Source: Tissierella sp. Yu-01 (GTDB lineage Bacteria; Bacillota; Clostridia; Tissierellales; Tissierellaceae). From it: 64,000 nt of DNA. Below are positions 52,408-62,241 of the stretch, piece by piece. The translations under genes were made by a program, and so were the position numbers. The notes beneath the pieces were generated by a model. That model was not told the DNA's origin, did no database searches, and worked only from the letters and a program-made list of their open reading frames with translations. The stretch's first letter is position 1, and the number at the start of each line of letters is the position of its first letter. The stretch is from positions 930,001 to 994,000 of the forward strand of contig NZ_CP120677.1 in assembly GCF_029537395.1 (NCBI RefSeq), given 5' to 3'.

Positions 52408-53644
52408 TTTTATCACCTTTTTCTATATTTGTTGGTATATCTATTAATCCAGTTCTAATAATATTCGTCTCAACATTAACATTACAATCTATACTTGTAA
52501 ATATACTTTCCCAATCATTTGAGATTGACCTCCATAAATCCGGATACTGTTGATGAAATAGAGTATTTATGCTAAATGTATCCATCTTAAGCTCTTTTTG
52601 TGCCTTTTCCAATGTCATATTAATATATTCTTTTACTTTTTCAGAGCATGCATTCTCTATAGCATTCTTTACTTCAAGTTCAGTCAATCTCAAACCCTTA
52701 GTCTCTTCCCCGATTACACCTTTAACTTTAACATCTATATTTAATGTTATTTTTTCATTATCAATTTGAATATCCTTCTTTGTTTTATTTTTCTTAATCT
52801 CTAAAACTGTATATTTCCCTTTAGTTCCAGTGTATTTAGTATCTGGGGAAATATATTTATCTGGCACTTCAAAAACTATGAGACCACCTTCTATTTCATC
52901 AACAATAAAGTTAAAACCAATCATTTCTTCACCAGTATAATATCCTATAAGAGAATCTTTATAAAAGGCAGCCCCTCCTTCCACATTAAGAACTAGCCTG
53001 GAATCTTTCTGTGATTCATCTGCTCTCTCCTTATTTATAACCCTTTTTTCTATTCTTTCTACTACACCTAAAACTGGTGCCTTAGTTTCAAAAAAATACC
53101 TATTATACTCATTTAAAGTAATACTACTAGTCTTAGATGTGTAAATATAATTCTCAACTAAACTTTCCAAGTACTTTCCAGGTGCATCACTTAACCCTTC
53201 ATTTATGCCCATAACCTCATATGCCTTTGCTCCTTTTGCTACAAGTAAATAAGCTGATTCCCTAGGTTCTGAATCATAATCATAAAAATTAATATAATCT
53301 CCAATCCCTCTTTTAGCAAATTCTTCTCCAAAGATTAATACTCTATTATGTGATAGAAAGAGCTTTCTATCAAAGGTTAAAGTAGCATTCCTTAGAGCCT
53401 CAAATATCGTTTTACCTTCATGTTGTAGATATATCACGGAATTTGATTTTGATTCCGTACCTTTTGTAGGCGACGATGACGGCATCATAACCTCATTTGT
53501 AACTAGTACTTTTCCATCTACAAAATCTATTCCTGTTGACATGATAATTCCCAACTCGTTTAGTTCCCGAGAACCAGCACAAGATGTAAATATTAAAGAC
53601 AATATTAATACATTAATAATAAAAGATAATTTTTTGCATATCAT
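52397..53644 (-). CDS. germinant receptor lipoprotein, GerC family
   Basis: The C subunit of the receptor, a 415-residue lipoprotein on the outside of the inner spore membrane. The signal peptide ends in FTSC (lipid Cys near residue 22), followed by AGSRELNELGIIMSTGID, the Ger(x)C opening. The three-domain fold region SHNRVLIFGEEFAKRGIGDY and YLLVAKGAKAYEVM is clear, and the last part ends YPDLWRSISNDWESIF. Ribosome binding site GAAGGAAT. It starts one base after the A-subunit gene stop. Confidence 0.92.
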   Translation of the reverse strand: MICKKLSFIINVLILSLIFTSCAGSRELNELGIIMSTGIDFVDGKVLVTNEVMMPSSSPTKGTESKSNSVIYLQHEGKTIFEALRNATLTFDRKLFLSHNRVLIFGEEFAKRGIGDYINFYDYDSEPRESAYLLVAKGAKAYEVMGINEGLSDAPGKYLESLVENYIYTSKTSSITLNEYNRYFFETKAPVLGVVERIEKRVINKERADESQKDSRLVLNVEGGAAFYKDSLIGYYTGEEMIGFNFIVDEIEGGLIVFEVPDKYISPDTKYTGTKGKYTVLEIKKNKTKKDIQIDNEKITLNIDVKVKGVIGEETKGLRLTELEVKNAIENACSEKVKEYINMTLEKAQKELKMDTFSINTLFHQQYPDLWRSISNDWESIFTSIDCNVNVETNIIRTGLIDIPTNIEKGDKSAY

Positions 53645-53645
53645 A

Positions 53646-55073
53646 TTACTTATTCCTTCTTCTAGATTCTTTATCAGCTATATATTTTGGTCTATAATTC
53701 AACTTTTTTAAAGGTTCTCTTCTTAAAAAATCCCTCATTCCCTCTTTATCATAAGGAGCAATAGGAAATAGATACGGAACCCCAAATGATTTTAAACTGA
53801 TCAAATGAAAAGTCATTATAATAAAGCCACAAACAATGCCAAATAAGCCAAATAAACCTCCCAATATGATAAATATCATTCTATACATTACTATTAAATC
53901 TCTAAATGATGGATTTACAAATTCTGATATTCCAGAAGCAGATACAATAATTACCATAATTGCACTTACAAGCCCTGCTTCAACTGCTGCTTGCCCTATT
54001 ACCAAACCTCCTATGAGGGTTACAGTTTGACCTATTGGTTTTGGTAATCTTAACCCTGCTTCCTTCATTATTTCAAAAAAGAATATCATAATTAATCCTT
54101 CTAAAAAACTTGGAAAAGGAACCCCCTCCCTCTGTCCAGCTAAGGAAATCAGTAATGGTGTAGGTATCATTTCTTGATGATAATTAACTAGAGAAATATA
54201 TACCCCTACCAATAAAATACTAATAAAGAATGCAATAAATCTAATAATTCGAAGATAAGTACCAAATAATGGTTTCAAATAATAATCTTCAGGTGTCATT
54301 ATATCTTCAATAAATATTTTAGGCAAAGTTATGGCATTAGGAGAGCCATCACATAAAACACCGATTCTACCCTCTAATATTTTGCCTGCTAAAACATCTG
54401 GTTTTTCTGTATTATATACAGTCCTAATTAAACTTTTAGGGGCATCGTCTAAATATTCTTCTATATAGTGAACATCTAATATAGCATCAATGTTAATCTT
54501 ATGCAGCCTCGCTTTAAGTTCAGCTAAAATATCCTGATTAACAATACCATTTATATAAACTATAGACACCTGTGTATTGGTTTGTTTTCCAAAAACAAAA
54601 TCTTCAAATACAAGGTTTCTATTTCTAATTATTCTTCTTATGAGAGTCTTATTTGTGAATAAATCCTCTACAAAAGCCTCCTTAGGTCCCTTTATTACTT
54701 GCTCTGTACTAGATTCATTAACTGACCTTTTTTCATATTGACATAATTTCAAAACATAGGCATAATCTATATCTTCATTGAAAAGCACTACATGTCCATT
54801 AACCAATTCGCTTATGACTTCCTTCAATTTAAAGATTTCCTTTATTTCTGCCAGATAAATTGAGGATTTAATTTCTTTAGGCGAGATATCATTGTTTAAT
54901 AATGGCATTATAACAAATTCATTTAAAGCTCTTTTATCTATCAGTCCATCAATATATACTATTAGTGCATGATTATTTGCTAATGTCTCTAATTCATAAA
55001 ACACTAAATCAGATGAATTATGGAATAATTGTGTTAATTTTGTTTTATTTTCTATTACGTGTTTTGAAATCAT
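53646..55073 (-). CDS. germinant receptor GerA-family membrane subunit
   Basis: The A subunit of the receptor, 475 residues. The cytoplasmic N-terminal domain (about 1-230) is followed by GRIGVLCDGSPNAITLPKIF and a C-terminal membrane domain with several helices (FIAFFISILLVGVYISLVNYH, IPTPLLISLAGQREGVPFPS, ASGISEFVNPSFRDLI) as in GerAA. In family proteins the A subunits assemble an ion channel. ATG at 55073 is chosen because ATG at 55079 abuts the GGGGG. It is the first gene of the ger operon. The expected control is by sigma-G; I could not identify a clear promoter. Confidence 0.93.
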   Translation of the reverse strand: MISKHVIENKTKLTQLFHNSSDLVFYELETLANNHALIVYIDGLIDKRALNEFVIMPLLNNDISPKEIKSSIYLAEIKEIFKLKEVISELVNGHVVLFNEDIDYAYVLKLCQYEKRSVNESSTEQVIKGPKEAFVEDLFTNKTLIRRIIRNRNLVFEDFVFGKQTNTQVSIVYINGIVNQDILAELKARLHKINIDAILDVHYIEEYLDDAPKSLIRTVYNTEKPDVLAGKILEGRIGVLCDGSPNAITLPKIFIEDIMTPEDYYLKPLFGTYLRIIRFIAFFISILLVGVYISLVNYHQEMIPTPLLISLAGQREGVPFPSFLEGLIMIFFFEIMKEAGLRLPKPIGQTVTLIGGLVIGQAAVEAGLVSAIMVIIVSASGISEFVNPSFRDLIVMYRMIFIILGGLFGLFGIVCGFIIMTFHLISLKSFGVPYLFPIAPYDKEGMRDFLRREPLKKLNYRPKYIADKESRRRNK

Positions 55074-55189
55074 TTGCATCCCCCATTATTTAACATATAT
55101 AAATTAAAGTGTTTCCATAATATCTATAGATTATAACAATTGCTACCTTTGTAAATATAATGGTATATTATTATTGAGGTGAGATATAA

Positions 55190-55891
55190 ATGAATTTCAA
55201 TATTTTAATCGTTGAAGATGAAAAGAACATCCTTGATGTTATAAAAGCTTATCTTATTAAGGAAAATTATAATATTTATGAAGCCATGGATGGGAAAAAG
55301 GCTTTAGAGATATTTAATAAAGAAGAAATACACTTGATAATCTTAGATTTAATGATTCCAGTTATATCTGGTGAAGAGGTGTGTAAAAGAATTAGAAAAA
55401 CATCTGATGTACCTTTAATAATGCTAACTGCAAAATCTAGTGAAGATAACAAAATTGAGGGTTTAGATATTGGAGCTGATGATTACGTAACAAAACCATT
55501 TAGTACACGGGAGCTTGTAAGTAGAGTTAAGGCTTTATTGAGAAGAAGTTATAAAAAAGATAATAAGATTTTAAATAATAAGCTAAGCTTTGACAATGGG
55601 AGACTTGTAGTAGAATTAGATAAGATGAATGTTAAGAAGGATGGCATAATTTTAGATTTAACTGCAAACGAATTTAAAATTCTAGCAGTTTTTATAAATA
55701 ATCCAGGTCTAGTACTTTCTAGAGAACAACTTATTGAGGCGGCTTTTGGTTATGATTATGAAGGGTTTGATCGAACAATAGATACCCATATAAAAAATAT
55801 AAGACAGAAGCTTGAGGACAATCCCAAAACTCCTGTCTATATATTAACTGTATATGGCGTTGGTTACCAGTTCATGCCTCTTCTATTGTAG
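55190..55891 (+). CDS. OmpR/PhoB-type response regulator
   Basis: A 233-residue regulator. The receiver domain (about 1-120) has the acidic pair in IVEDEKN, the phosphorylated Asp in LIILDLMIP (about residue 53) and the conserved Lys in DDYVTKPFSTREL. The winged-helix effector (about 130-232) includes LTANEFKILAVFINNPGLVL and the recognition region FDRTIDTHIKNIRQKLED. ATG at 55190 has TGAGGTGAG upstream. Its partner kinase starts 370 bases downstream; an opposing gene lies between and overlaps this gene's last 28 bases. Confidence 0.95.
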   Translation: MNFNILIVEDEKNILDVIKAYLIKENYNIYEAMDGKKALEIFNKEEIHLIILDLMIPVISGEEVCKRIRKTSDVPLIMLTAKSSEDNKIEGLDIGADDYVTKPFSTRELVSRVKALLRRSYKKDNKILNNKLSFDNGRLVVELDKMNVKKDGIILDLTANEFKILAVFINNPGLVLSREQLIEAAFGYDYEGFDRTIDTHIKNIRQKLEDNPKTPVYILTVYGVGYQFMPLLL

Positions 55892-56169
55892 CCCCTACCA
55901 CCGTGACAACCTCCAAATCCTCTACCTCCTGGGAAGCCATTTTCTTTGTGGAATTCCTCCATATAATTAAAATGCTCATCCCAGGTATTATATTGTTCTT
56001 GAGTTATGTCACCATCATTAAGAGCGTCCTTTAAAGCTTCCTTCCTATATCCCATTCTTCCCCTGAACCAGCTTAAGGCATCTTCATCCACTGTAGTTTC
56101 TGCGAATACAAACATTGTTCCCATACTCAAGACTAGAATAAAACTCAACACTGTAATTAACTTCTTCAT
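55864..56169 (-). CDS. small secreted Gly/His-rich protein, DUF2680-like
   Basis: A 101-residue exported protein on the strand opposite to the two-component genes. A clear signal peptide (MKKLITVLSFILVLSMGTMF, cleaved after VFA near residue 23) precedes a charged helix (RKEALKDALNDGDITQEQYN) and a tail rich in Gly with His, Cys and Arg (GFPGGRGFGGCHGGRGYN). The helix-plus-glycine-tail layout resembles DUF2680 proteins, and functionally recalls metal-responsive exported proteins such as ZraP, which is an analogy only. ATG at 56169 follows GGAGGAGAG. The last 28 bases overlap the regulator gene. Confidence 0.68.
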   Translation of the reverse strand: MKKLITVLSFILVLSMGTMFVFAETTVDEDALSWFRGRMGYRKEALKDALNDGDITQEQYNTWDEHFNYMEEFHKENGFPGGRGFGGCHGGRGYNRRGMNW

Positions 56170-56210
56170 ATTTATCTCTCCTCCTTTTATGATTAAATTA
56201 TAGGATACAA

Positions 56211-56240
56211 TTGTGAAGGAATTATGGAGAATGGTATAAT
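56211..56240 (+). promoter_or_regulatory. candidate promoter of the sensor kinase gene
   Basis: TTGTGA (56211-56216) and TATAAT (56235-56240) with an 18-base spacer, 22 bases before the start codon. This lets the kinase be expressed without the regulator gene. Confidence 0.6.
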
Positions 56241-56262
56241 GTTTATAAATGGAGGTGAAAAG

Positions 56263-57627
56263 TTGAAATTATCAAAAAAACTTGCAATAAATTTTATGAT
56301 TACAATATTATTGTCCATAATAGCTACTTTTTTAATATCAAATTACATGTTAAATAAAAGATTTGAAAATTACCTTGAAGCTGAGCAGGAAGCTAAATTC
56401 GGCAAAATCTATCAAGAGATTAATGCTGTATATGTTGAGAATGATTTTAATATAGATAAAATGAGCTTAATGCATTATTCTGTTACAGAGAATATCGATA
56501 TAGTTATAAAGGATGAGTCAGGAAATACACTTTACAATACAAGAGAAGGAATGCATCATGGTATGGGTATGAATCGTCACAGAATGAATATGATGCATAG
56601 AATACCAGAAGGAAATTATGTAGAGAATTCTTATACTTTAACTGATGGTAATAAGGAAGTAGGCAGTCTAACAATTGGATATATTGATAATTCATATCTT
56701 ACAGACAGTGCTCTTATTTTTAAAGATACCCTGACTATTTCCCTTATCTTTTCAGGAATTATTGCAATAATTATTGGCATTATCATTAGTCTGTCAATTT
56801 CTAACAGATTGACAAAGCCTTTATTAAATATTACTAAAACTGCTGAGACAATAAGAGAGGGAAATCTAAAAGCTAGATCAAATATTAAATCAAATACAGC
56901 AGAAATAGTTACTCTTTCTGAGACTATAAATTATTTAGGGGATTCGCTGTCAAGGCAAGATGATATTAGAAAAAGATATGCATCAGATATTTCACATGAG
57001 CTTCGAACACCATTAACAACATTAAAAACTCATATTGAGGCTATAATGGATAAGGTCTGGGAACCAACAGACGAACACCTTGATATATTATTGAAAGAGG
57101 TTCAAAGGCTTTTAAATCTGGTCAACGATTTAAAGGATTCATTTACTCAAGAGGAATATATGCACTTAAATAAGAATCCGTTTAATATCTCAATAGAACT
57201 AGAAACAATTATTGATTCTTATAAACCTTTATATGCTAAGGAAAATTATATCCTATCATCCTCCATTGAAAAAAATATTATAGCTTATATTGATTTAGAT
57301 AAATTCAAACAGATAGTTAATAATCTCCTATCCAATTCTCTAAGATATTTACATGAAGATGGTGAAGTTAAAGTTGAGTTGAAGAAAGATCAGAGTAATG
57401 TTCTACTTTTAGTCAATGACAATGGTGTTGGGATAAAGGAAGATGATTTAAAGCATATTTTTGATAGGTTTTATAGAGCTGATACCTCCAGAAATAAGTC
57501 TACCGGTGGAACTGGATTGGGCTTAGCTATAGTCAAATCTATTGTTGAAGCACATAATGGGACTATAGATATTGAAAGTGAATACGGCAAGGGAACTGAA
57601 GTTAAAATAATATTGCCTTTAAAGTGA
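56263..57627 (+). CDS. membrane sensor histidine kinase
   Basis: A 454-residue kinase. Two membrane helices (about 9-30 and 155-180) flank an external sensor with a Met/His-rich patch, HHGMGMNRHRMNMMHR, which suggests metal sensing. HAMP follows (about 180-230), then the H-box ISHELRTPLTTLKTHIEA, N-box FKQIVNNLLSNSLRYLHEDG, and G-boxes VNDNGVGI and GGTGLGLAIVKSIV of the ATPase. TTG at 56263 with GGAGGTG upstream is preferred; the ATG at 56224 has no site. The gene has its own promoter, because the small secreted protein gene lies between it and its regulator. Confidence 0.93.
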   Translation: MKLSKKLAINFMITILLSIIATFLISNYMLNKRFENYLEAEQEAKFGKIYQEINAVYVENDFNIDKMSLMHYSVTENIDIVIKDESGNTLYNTREGMHHGMGMNRHRMNMMHRIPEGNYVENSYTLTDGNKEVGSLTIGYIDNSYLTDSALIFKDTLTISLIFSGIIAIIIGIIISLSISNRLTKPLLNITKTAETIREGNLKARSNIKSNTAEIVTLSETINYLGDSLSRQDDIRKRYASDISHELRTPLTTLKTHIEAIMDKVWEPTDEHLDILLKEVQRLLNLVNDLKDSFTQEEYMHLNKNPFNISIELETIIDSYKPLYAKENYILSSSIEKNIIAYIDLDKFKQIVNNLLSNSLRYLHEDGEVKVELKKDQSNVLLLVNDNGVGIKEDDLKHIFDRFYRADTSRNKSTGGTGLGLAIVKSIVEAHNGTIDIESEYGKGTEVKIILPLK

Positions 57628-57668
57628 AAAGCATCTCATAATATCTCTATTGGAGATGCTTTTCTATT
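57626..57668. terminator. bidirectional terminator between kinase gene and cysE
   Basis: AAAAGCATCTC/GAGATGCTTTT stem with a 15-base loop, followed by T residues in both directions, between convergent stop codons. Confidence 0.85.
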
Positions 57669-57678
57669 TTATAAACAA

Positions 57679-58221
57679 TTATATTGCATAAATATATGCC
57701 TTTGATTTTTTATAAACTATTTTGGCAGGAATACCAACTGCTGTTGTATAAGCCGGTACATCATCTATGACTACTGCATTGGCTCCTACCTTGGCTCCTT
57801 TTCCAATTGTTATTGGTCCCAAAATTTTAGCTCCTGCTCCTATAACAACATCATCCTCAACTGTAGGATGTCTCTTTTCACCTTTATCTCCACCTATACC
57901 ACCAAGTGTCACACCATGAAATATAGTAACATTATCACCTATTTCTGCTGTTTCACCTATAACTATTCCCATCCCATGGTCAATGAATAGATTATCACCA
58001 ATTTTAGCTCCTGGGTGAATCTCTATACCTGTTATTCTCCTAGCTCTTTGAGAAATCATTCTAGCAAGGAAAAGTTTGTTTTTCAGATATAATTTATGAG
58101 CTATTCTATGATAAATTAAAGCTTTTAATCCTGGTGAAGAAAATATTGCTTCTAGTAAATTTTTTGCTGCAGGATCCTTCTCTAGTATAACTTTCCCTTG
58201 TTCAATGATGAATTTTAACAC
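57679..58221 (-). CDS. cysE: serine O-acetyltransferase
   Basis: A 180-residue enzyme that makes O-acetylserine, the acceptor used by cysteine synthase. A short N-terminal helical part ([18 protein letters not shown]) is followed by the left-handed beta-helix of hexapeptide repeats: [32 protein letters not shown] and [19 protein letters not shown]. The catalytic His lies in [11 protein letters not shown]. Start GTG at 58221 with AGGAG seven bases upstream; the longer in-frame extension runs into cysK. The gene is 10 bases after cysK and shares its cysteine T-box. Confidence 0.94.
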   Translation of the reverse strand: MLKFIIEQGKVILEKDPAAKNLLEAIFSSPGLKALIYHRIAHKLYLKNKLFLARMISQRARRITGIEIHPGAKIGDNLFIDHGMGIVIGETAEIGDNVTIFHGVTLGGIGGDKGEKRHPTVEDDVVIGAGAKILGPITIGKGAKVGANAVVIDDVPAYTTAVGIPAKIVYKKSKAYIYAI

Positions 58222-58231
58222 AATACCACTC

Positions 58232-59146
58232 CTACTCTTGAGCAAATAAAACGGTTGAAAGATATCTTTCACCTGTATCAGGTAAAACTACTACAACTCT
58301 TTTACCTTTTCCTAATCTTTTAGCTATTTGTATAGCTGCTGCAAAATTGGCACCTGATGACATTCCAGCAAGTATTCCCTCATATTTACCTAAATCTCTT
58401 GCTGCCGAATAAGCTGTATCTTCATCCATATCGATTATTTCATCAACAACATTCTTATCATAAATATCAGGAATAAAGTTAGCTCCAAGTCCTTGAATAC
58501 CATGACTTGATGGTGCTCCACCTGTTAAAACCGGAGATTTAACTGGTTGAACAGCAACAGTTAAAATCTCTTTATTATTCTCCTTTAACACCTTTCCAAC
58601 ACCACTAATAGTTCCACCTGTACCTACACCTGCGACAAAAGCATCAAGTTTGCCTTCAGTATCTTCTAAGATTTCCTTTGCTGTTGTCTCTAGATGAGAT
58701 TGCAGATTAGCTTCATTAGAAAATTGTCTAGTCAAGAAATAATTATTTTCTTTAGCTAGCTTCTCAGCCATTTCTACTGATCCCTTCATTCCTAACTTCC
58801 CTTCAGTTAAAACTAGCTCTGCACCATAAGCAGTCATTATTCTTCTTCTTTCAACACTCATTGTATCAGGCATAACTATCTTTACTTTATATCCTCTTGC
58901 TGCACCTATCATTGATAAAGCAATACCCATATTTCCACTTGTTGCTTCGATTATTGTATCACCTTTTTTTAATAACCCCTTATTTTCAGCATCCATAATC
59001 ATATACAATGCTGGTCTATCTTTAACACTTCCACCTGGGTTAAAACTTTCTAATTTAACTAAAACTTCAGCCATATTCTCATCTACATTATTGATTTTTA
59101 CTAAAGGTGTACGCCCAATTGTTTCTGTGATATTTTTATAAATCAT
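58232..59146 (-). CDS. cysK: O-acetylserine sulfhydrylase (cysteine synthase)
   Basis: A 304-residue PLP enzyme that makes cysteine from O-acetylserine and sulfide. The PLP lysine is in [26 protein letters not shown] binds the substrate carboxylate, and [17 protein letters not shown] binds the PLP phosphate. The C-terminus [13 protein letters not shown] is typical. It heads cysK-cysE, so cysteine is made from serine and sulfide in two steps encoded together, under a cysteine-sensing T-box. Confidence 0.97.
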   Translation of the reverse strand: MIYKNITETIGRTPLVKINNVDENMAEVLVKLESFNPGGSVKDRPALYMIMDAENKGLLKKGDTIIEATSGNMGIALSMIGAARGYKVKIVMPDTMSVERRRIMTAYGAELVLTEGKLGMKGSVEMAEKLAKENNYFLTRQFSNEANLQSHLETTAKEILEDTEGKLDAFVAGVGTGGTISGVGKVLKENNKEILTVAVQPVKSPVLTGGAPSSHGIQGLGANFIPDIYDKNVVDEIIDMDEDTAYSAARDLGKYEGILAGMSSGANFAAAIQIAKRLGKGKRVVVVLPDTGERYLSTVLFAQE

Positions 59147-59189
59147 AAATTAACCTCCCAAATTATTATTAAACTTATTTTACCCAAAA

Positions 59190-59425
59190 ACAACAAAACC
59201 TTTTGCCAATGTATATAAATATATACAGAGGCAAAAGGTTACTTTCGCGGTTCCACTCTGTTTAAGACTATAGTCTCAACTCATTTCAAGTACTTTCATA
59301 CTCTAGTTCTGTAACGGGAACCACCGTTTAAGTCTACTTAAAACTTCGATTAAACGCTCCTTGGTGCACTTCTACTATTTTAGTATAGATTTCTCCCACC
59401 AATGAAATCCTCTCTTTTATACTTC
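59190..59425 (-). promoter_or_regulatory. cysteine T-box riboswitch of cysKE
   Basis: T-box AGAGTGGAACCGCG at about 59246-59260 (minus strand), with terminator arms AACCTTTTGCC/GGCAAAAGGTT at about 59197-59240 and a T-rich tail. The stem I specifier is TGC (59366-59368), preceded by AGAAG and followed by A, a cysteine codon. Here the T-box controls a biosynthetic operon, unlike the other three in this window. Confidence 0.92.
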
Positions 59426-59481
59426 TAATAATATACTTTACCAATTCATCGCAAAATATTTACATACTCTTAATGTATACA

Positions 59482-59510
59482 ATTATACTAGGATTTGTTA
59501 CAATATGCAA
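59482..59510 (-). promoter_or_regulatory. candidate promoter of cysKE
   Basis: TTGCAT (complement of 59505-59510) and TATAAT (complement of 59482-59487), spacer 17, upstream of the T-box. The implied start leaves about 50 bases before stem I, so another start site is possible. Confidence 0.45.
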
Positions 59511-59548
59511 ATAGTTTTTTCAAATAGATATTTATTATTTAATAACTT

Positions 59549-60841
59549 TTATCTATTTATTAAACTCTTAGCCTGTTTATCAGCCATATACATAACTTTT
59601 TCAACATCTACAGTCTTGATAATCCTTTTTTCCATAATTACTTTTCCATCAATAATTACTGTATCCACATCACTTCCTTGTGTACTATATGCTATTGAGG
59701 ATATTAAGTTATATCTTGGATAAAGGTGTGGCTTATCTAAATCTATAAGTATAATATCTGCTTTTTTCCCAACTTCTAAAGAGCCAATTTCATCGTACCA
59801 ATCCAATGCATAAGCACCATTTACAGTTGCCATTTCAATAGATTTTATAGCCGGGACACTTACTGCATCCAGATTTACTGCCTTATTTATAATCGCTGCT
59901 AAATTGATTTCTTCAAACATATTTAAATTATTATTACTTGATGCTCCATCTGTACCTAAAGATACCTTTATACCTTTTTTAAGCATCTTATCTACGGGAG
60001 CAAATCCACTTGCTAGTTTTAAATTGCTTCCTGGGTTGTTAACTGGATATACATTTTTATTTTCCATTATTTCTATATCCTTATCATTAACATGGACGCA
60101 GTGTGCAGCTAAAGTATGATGATTAAAAAGTCCTAAGTCATCCATATGCTCTATTGGCGATTTGCCATGTAAATTATAGCTATCTTCAACTTCTTTCTTA
60201 GTTTCAGATAAATGAATATGTATTCCTGTATTTAATTCTTGTGCTAGTTCCATTGTCTTTAATAGAAATTTATTACTACATGTATAGGGAGCATGTGGAG
60301 CTACCATAGTTCTAATTCTTCCACTAGCCTTACCATGCCATTCTTTATAAAGATCTCTAGCTTCATTTAGTTTGCTAAATGTTGGGTCATTTTTGTCTTC
60401 TCCCATACCTCTAGTAAGCATAGCTCTCATTCCAGACTCTTCTGCACCTTTTCCTACTTCATCCATCATTATATACATATCACAAAAAGTTGTTGTACCT
60501 GATTGAATCATCTCAACCATACTTAGTAGTGAACCCCAATATATGTCTTCGGGATTCATATTAGCTTCTATTGGCCAAATTTTATTCGACAACCAGTCAA
60601 AAAGAGGTAAGTCATCTGCATAGTTTCTTAATAACGACATTCCCATATGAGTGTGTGCATTTATTAAACCTGGCATTGCTAATTTGTTGTTTCCATCAAC
60701 TACCTTTTCTACATCTATATCTGTTCTTAATTCTCCAATATGCTCTATTTTACTATCAGTGATATATATATTCGTACCTTCAATTATTTCCTTCTTTCCA
60801 TCCATACTTAAAATATCCACGTTTTTTATTAAAATGCTCAT
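59549..60841 (-). CDS. mtaD: amidohydrolase, MTA/SAH deaminase-like
   Basis: A 430-residue metal-dependent deaminase of the amidohydrolase superfamily, closest to 5-methylthioadenosine/S-adenosylhomocysteine deaminases. Metal and catalytic residues: [15 protein letters not shown] (HxH), [19 protein letters not shown] and [16 protein letters not shown] (Asp). N- and C-terminal strands build the small beta-sandwich with ILSMDG and [18 protein letters not shown] at 60841 has GGAGG five bases away; the earlier ATG at 60853 has no site. It overlaps the reading frame of the MATE gene end and is probably co-transcribed with it. A related nucleobase or guanine deaminase cannot be ruled out. Confidence 0.83.
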   Translation of the reverse strand: MSILIKNVDILSMDGKKEIIEGTNIYITDSKIEHIGELRTDIDVEKVVDGNNKLAMPGLINAHTHMGMSLLRNYADDLPLFDWLSNKIWPIEANMNPEDIYWGSLLSMVEMIQSGTTTFCDMYIMMDEVGKGAEESGMRAMLTRGMGEDKNDPTFSKLNEARDLYKEWHGKASGRIRTMVAPHAPYTCSNKFLLKTMELAQELNTGIHIHLSETKKEVEDSYNLHGKSPIEHMDDLGLFNHHTLAAHCVHVNDKDIEIMENKNVYPVNNPGSNLKLASGFAPVDKMLKKGIKVSLGTDGASSNNNLNMFEEINLAAIINKAVNLDAVSVPAIKSIEMATVNGAYALDWYDEIGSLEVGKKADIILIDLDKPHLYPRYNLISSIAYSTQGSDVDTVIIDGKVIMEKRIIKTVDVEKVMYMADKQAKSLINR

Positions 60842-60852
60842 ATCTTCCTCCA

Positions 60853-62220
60853 TTAATTAATTAGTAAGACCTCATTGTTAAATATATCCTTTTTTTTAAA
60901 GATTATATATGACAAGAAAAATCTAAAAATAAGATCTATTCCCATAACAATCCATATCCAATGAATACCAGCACCTAATACATTAGTCATAATTAAGACC
61001 AGTGGTATTCTTATTACCCATAAACCAATCCCTGCAACTATCATAGGTATCTTAGCATATCCAGCTCCTCTTAAAGCACCATTTAATAAGGAACTTACAT
61101 TTTGAGGAACCTGAACAATTCCCATTACAAATAAATATAAGGCTCCAATTGCTATAACATTAGGATCATCCGTTAATATTCTCATAATTATCTTCGGGAA
61201 GAATATCAATAATCCTCCTGCAAAAAGAGTTATTATTACTGTTAACTTAGATAGATGCTTTAAATAACGCTTCCCTAACTCTCTATCTTTTGAACCAATA
61301 GCCTGGCCAATAAAAGTAGATGCTGCTATTCCGAAGCCAGCAGCTGGCATATAAGAAATTGCCTCAGCCTGTAGTCCAAGCTGATATGCTGCATATGCTG
61401 TTTCGCCATAGGTTAGTATTGCCCTAGTTATTAATATAGATGCTAATTGCCAGAAGCTTGTTTCAAATGTTGTTGGTAGTCCAAATTTCATGAGCTGATA
61501 TGATTCAGCCCTATTAAAGTATAGCTTAAATCCTCCACCTATTTTATCGAATGTACCATCTCGTCTAAATAGTACATAAAGGCCTATCAAAGCTGCTACT
61601 ATATAAGAAATATTATAAGCTATACCAGCTCCTCTTAAACCTAATCCCGGAAGGCCAAACTTACCAAATATGAGTAAATAACTAAAGATTATATTAATAA
61701 TATTTAGCATAGCAACTATAATCATAGGAATCTTAGCATTGCCCATACCTTGTAAAATCCCTGCTACTAGAAGTATAATAGCTGCAAATGGCAAGCTCCA
61801 TGAGATAATCTTTACATATAATACCCCATCTGAAAGTAAATTGCTAGTTGGATTGAATATACTAATCAATGACTCTGCATTCCAAAACAATATTTGTTGA
61901 AGCAATATAGAAAACCCTATTGACAATATAAAAGCCTGCTCTGAGATACTTCTTAACTTATTATAGTTGTTGGCCCCATAGCTTTGTGCTACGAAAACAG
62001 AAGCCCCCGTTGAAATTCCTTTGAATACTGACCATATAATCCTAAATAATATATTACTCATACCTATAGCTCCTACGGCTATGGAGTTAATTCTGCCAAC
62101 CATAGCCATAGAAACAACACCAGCAGTCATTTGTAGGATATTTTCGGCAGTTATTGGCAATATCATAGAAAAGATCCTATTACGTATAGTTTTATCATCT
62201 AGTTGTTGTTTTGTTTCCAT
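60853..62220 (-). CDS. MATE-family efflux transporter
   Basis: A 455-residue exporter with twelve predicted membrane helices in two MatE repeats, which use sodium or proton gradients to expel drugs or metabolites. Typical segments are [40 protein letters not shown] and the second repeat's [22 protein letters not shown] at 62220 has AAGGGTTAAGG. It lies 22 bases after the DppA gene and just before the deaminase gene, suggesting one transcript. Substrate unknown. Confidence 0.92.
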   Translation of the reverse strand: METKQQLDDKTIRNRIFSMILPITAENILQMTAGVVSMAMVGRINSIAVGAIGMSNILFRIIWSVFKGISTGASVFVAQSYGANNYNKLRSISEQAFILSIGFSILLQQILFWNAESLISIFNPTSNLLSDGVLYVKIISWSLPFAAIILLVAGILQGMGNAKIPMIIVAMLNIINIIFSYLLIFGKFGLPGLGLRGAGIAYNISYIVAALIGLYVLFRRDGTFDKIGGGFKLYFNRAESYQLMKFGLPTTFETSFWQLASILITRAILTYGETAYAAYQLGLQAEAISYMPAAGFGIAASTFIGQAIGSKDRELGKRYLKHLSKLTVIITLFAGGLLIFFPKIIMRILTDDPNVIAIGALYLFVMGIVQVPQNVSSLLNGALRGAGYAKIPMIVAGIGLWVIRIPLVLIMTNVLGAGIHWIWIVMGIDLIFRFFLSYIIFKKKDIFNNEVLLIN

Positions 62221-62241
62221 CCTTAACCCTTTCTAGTAAAA

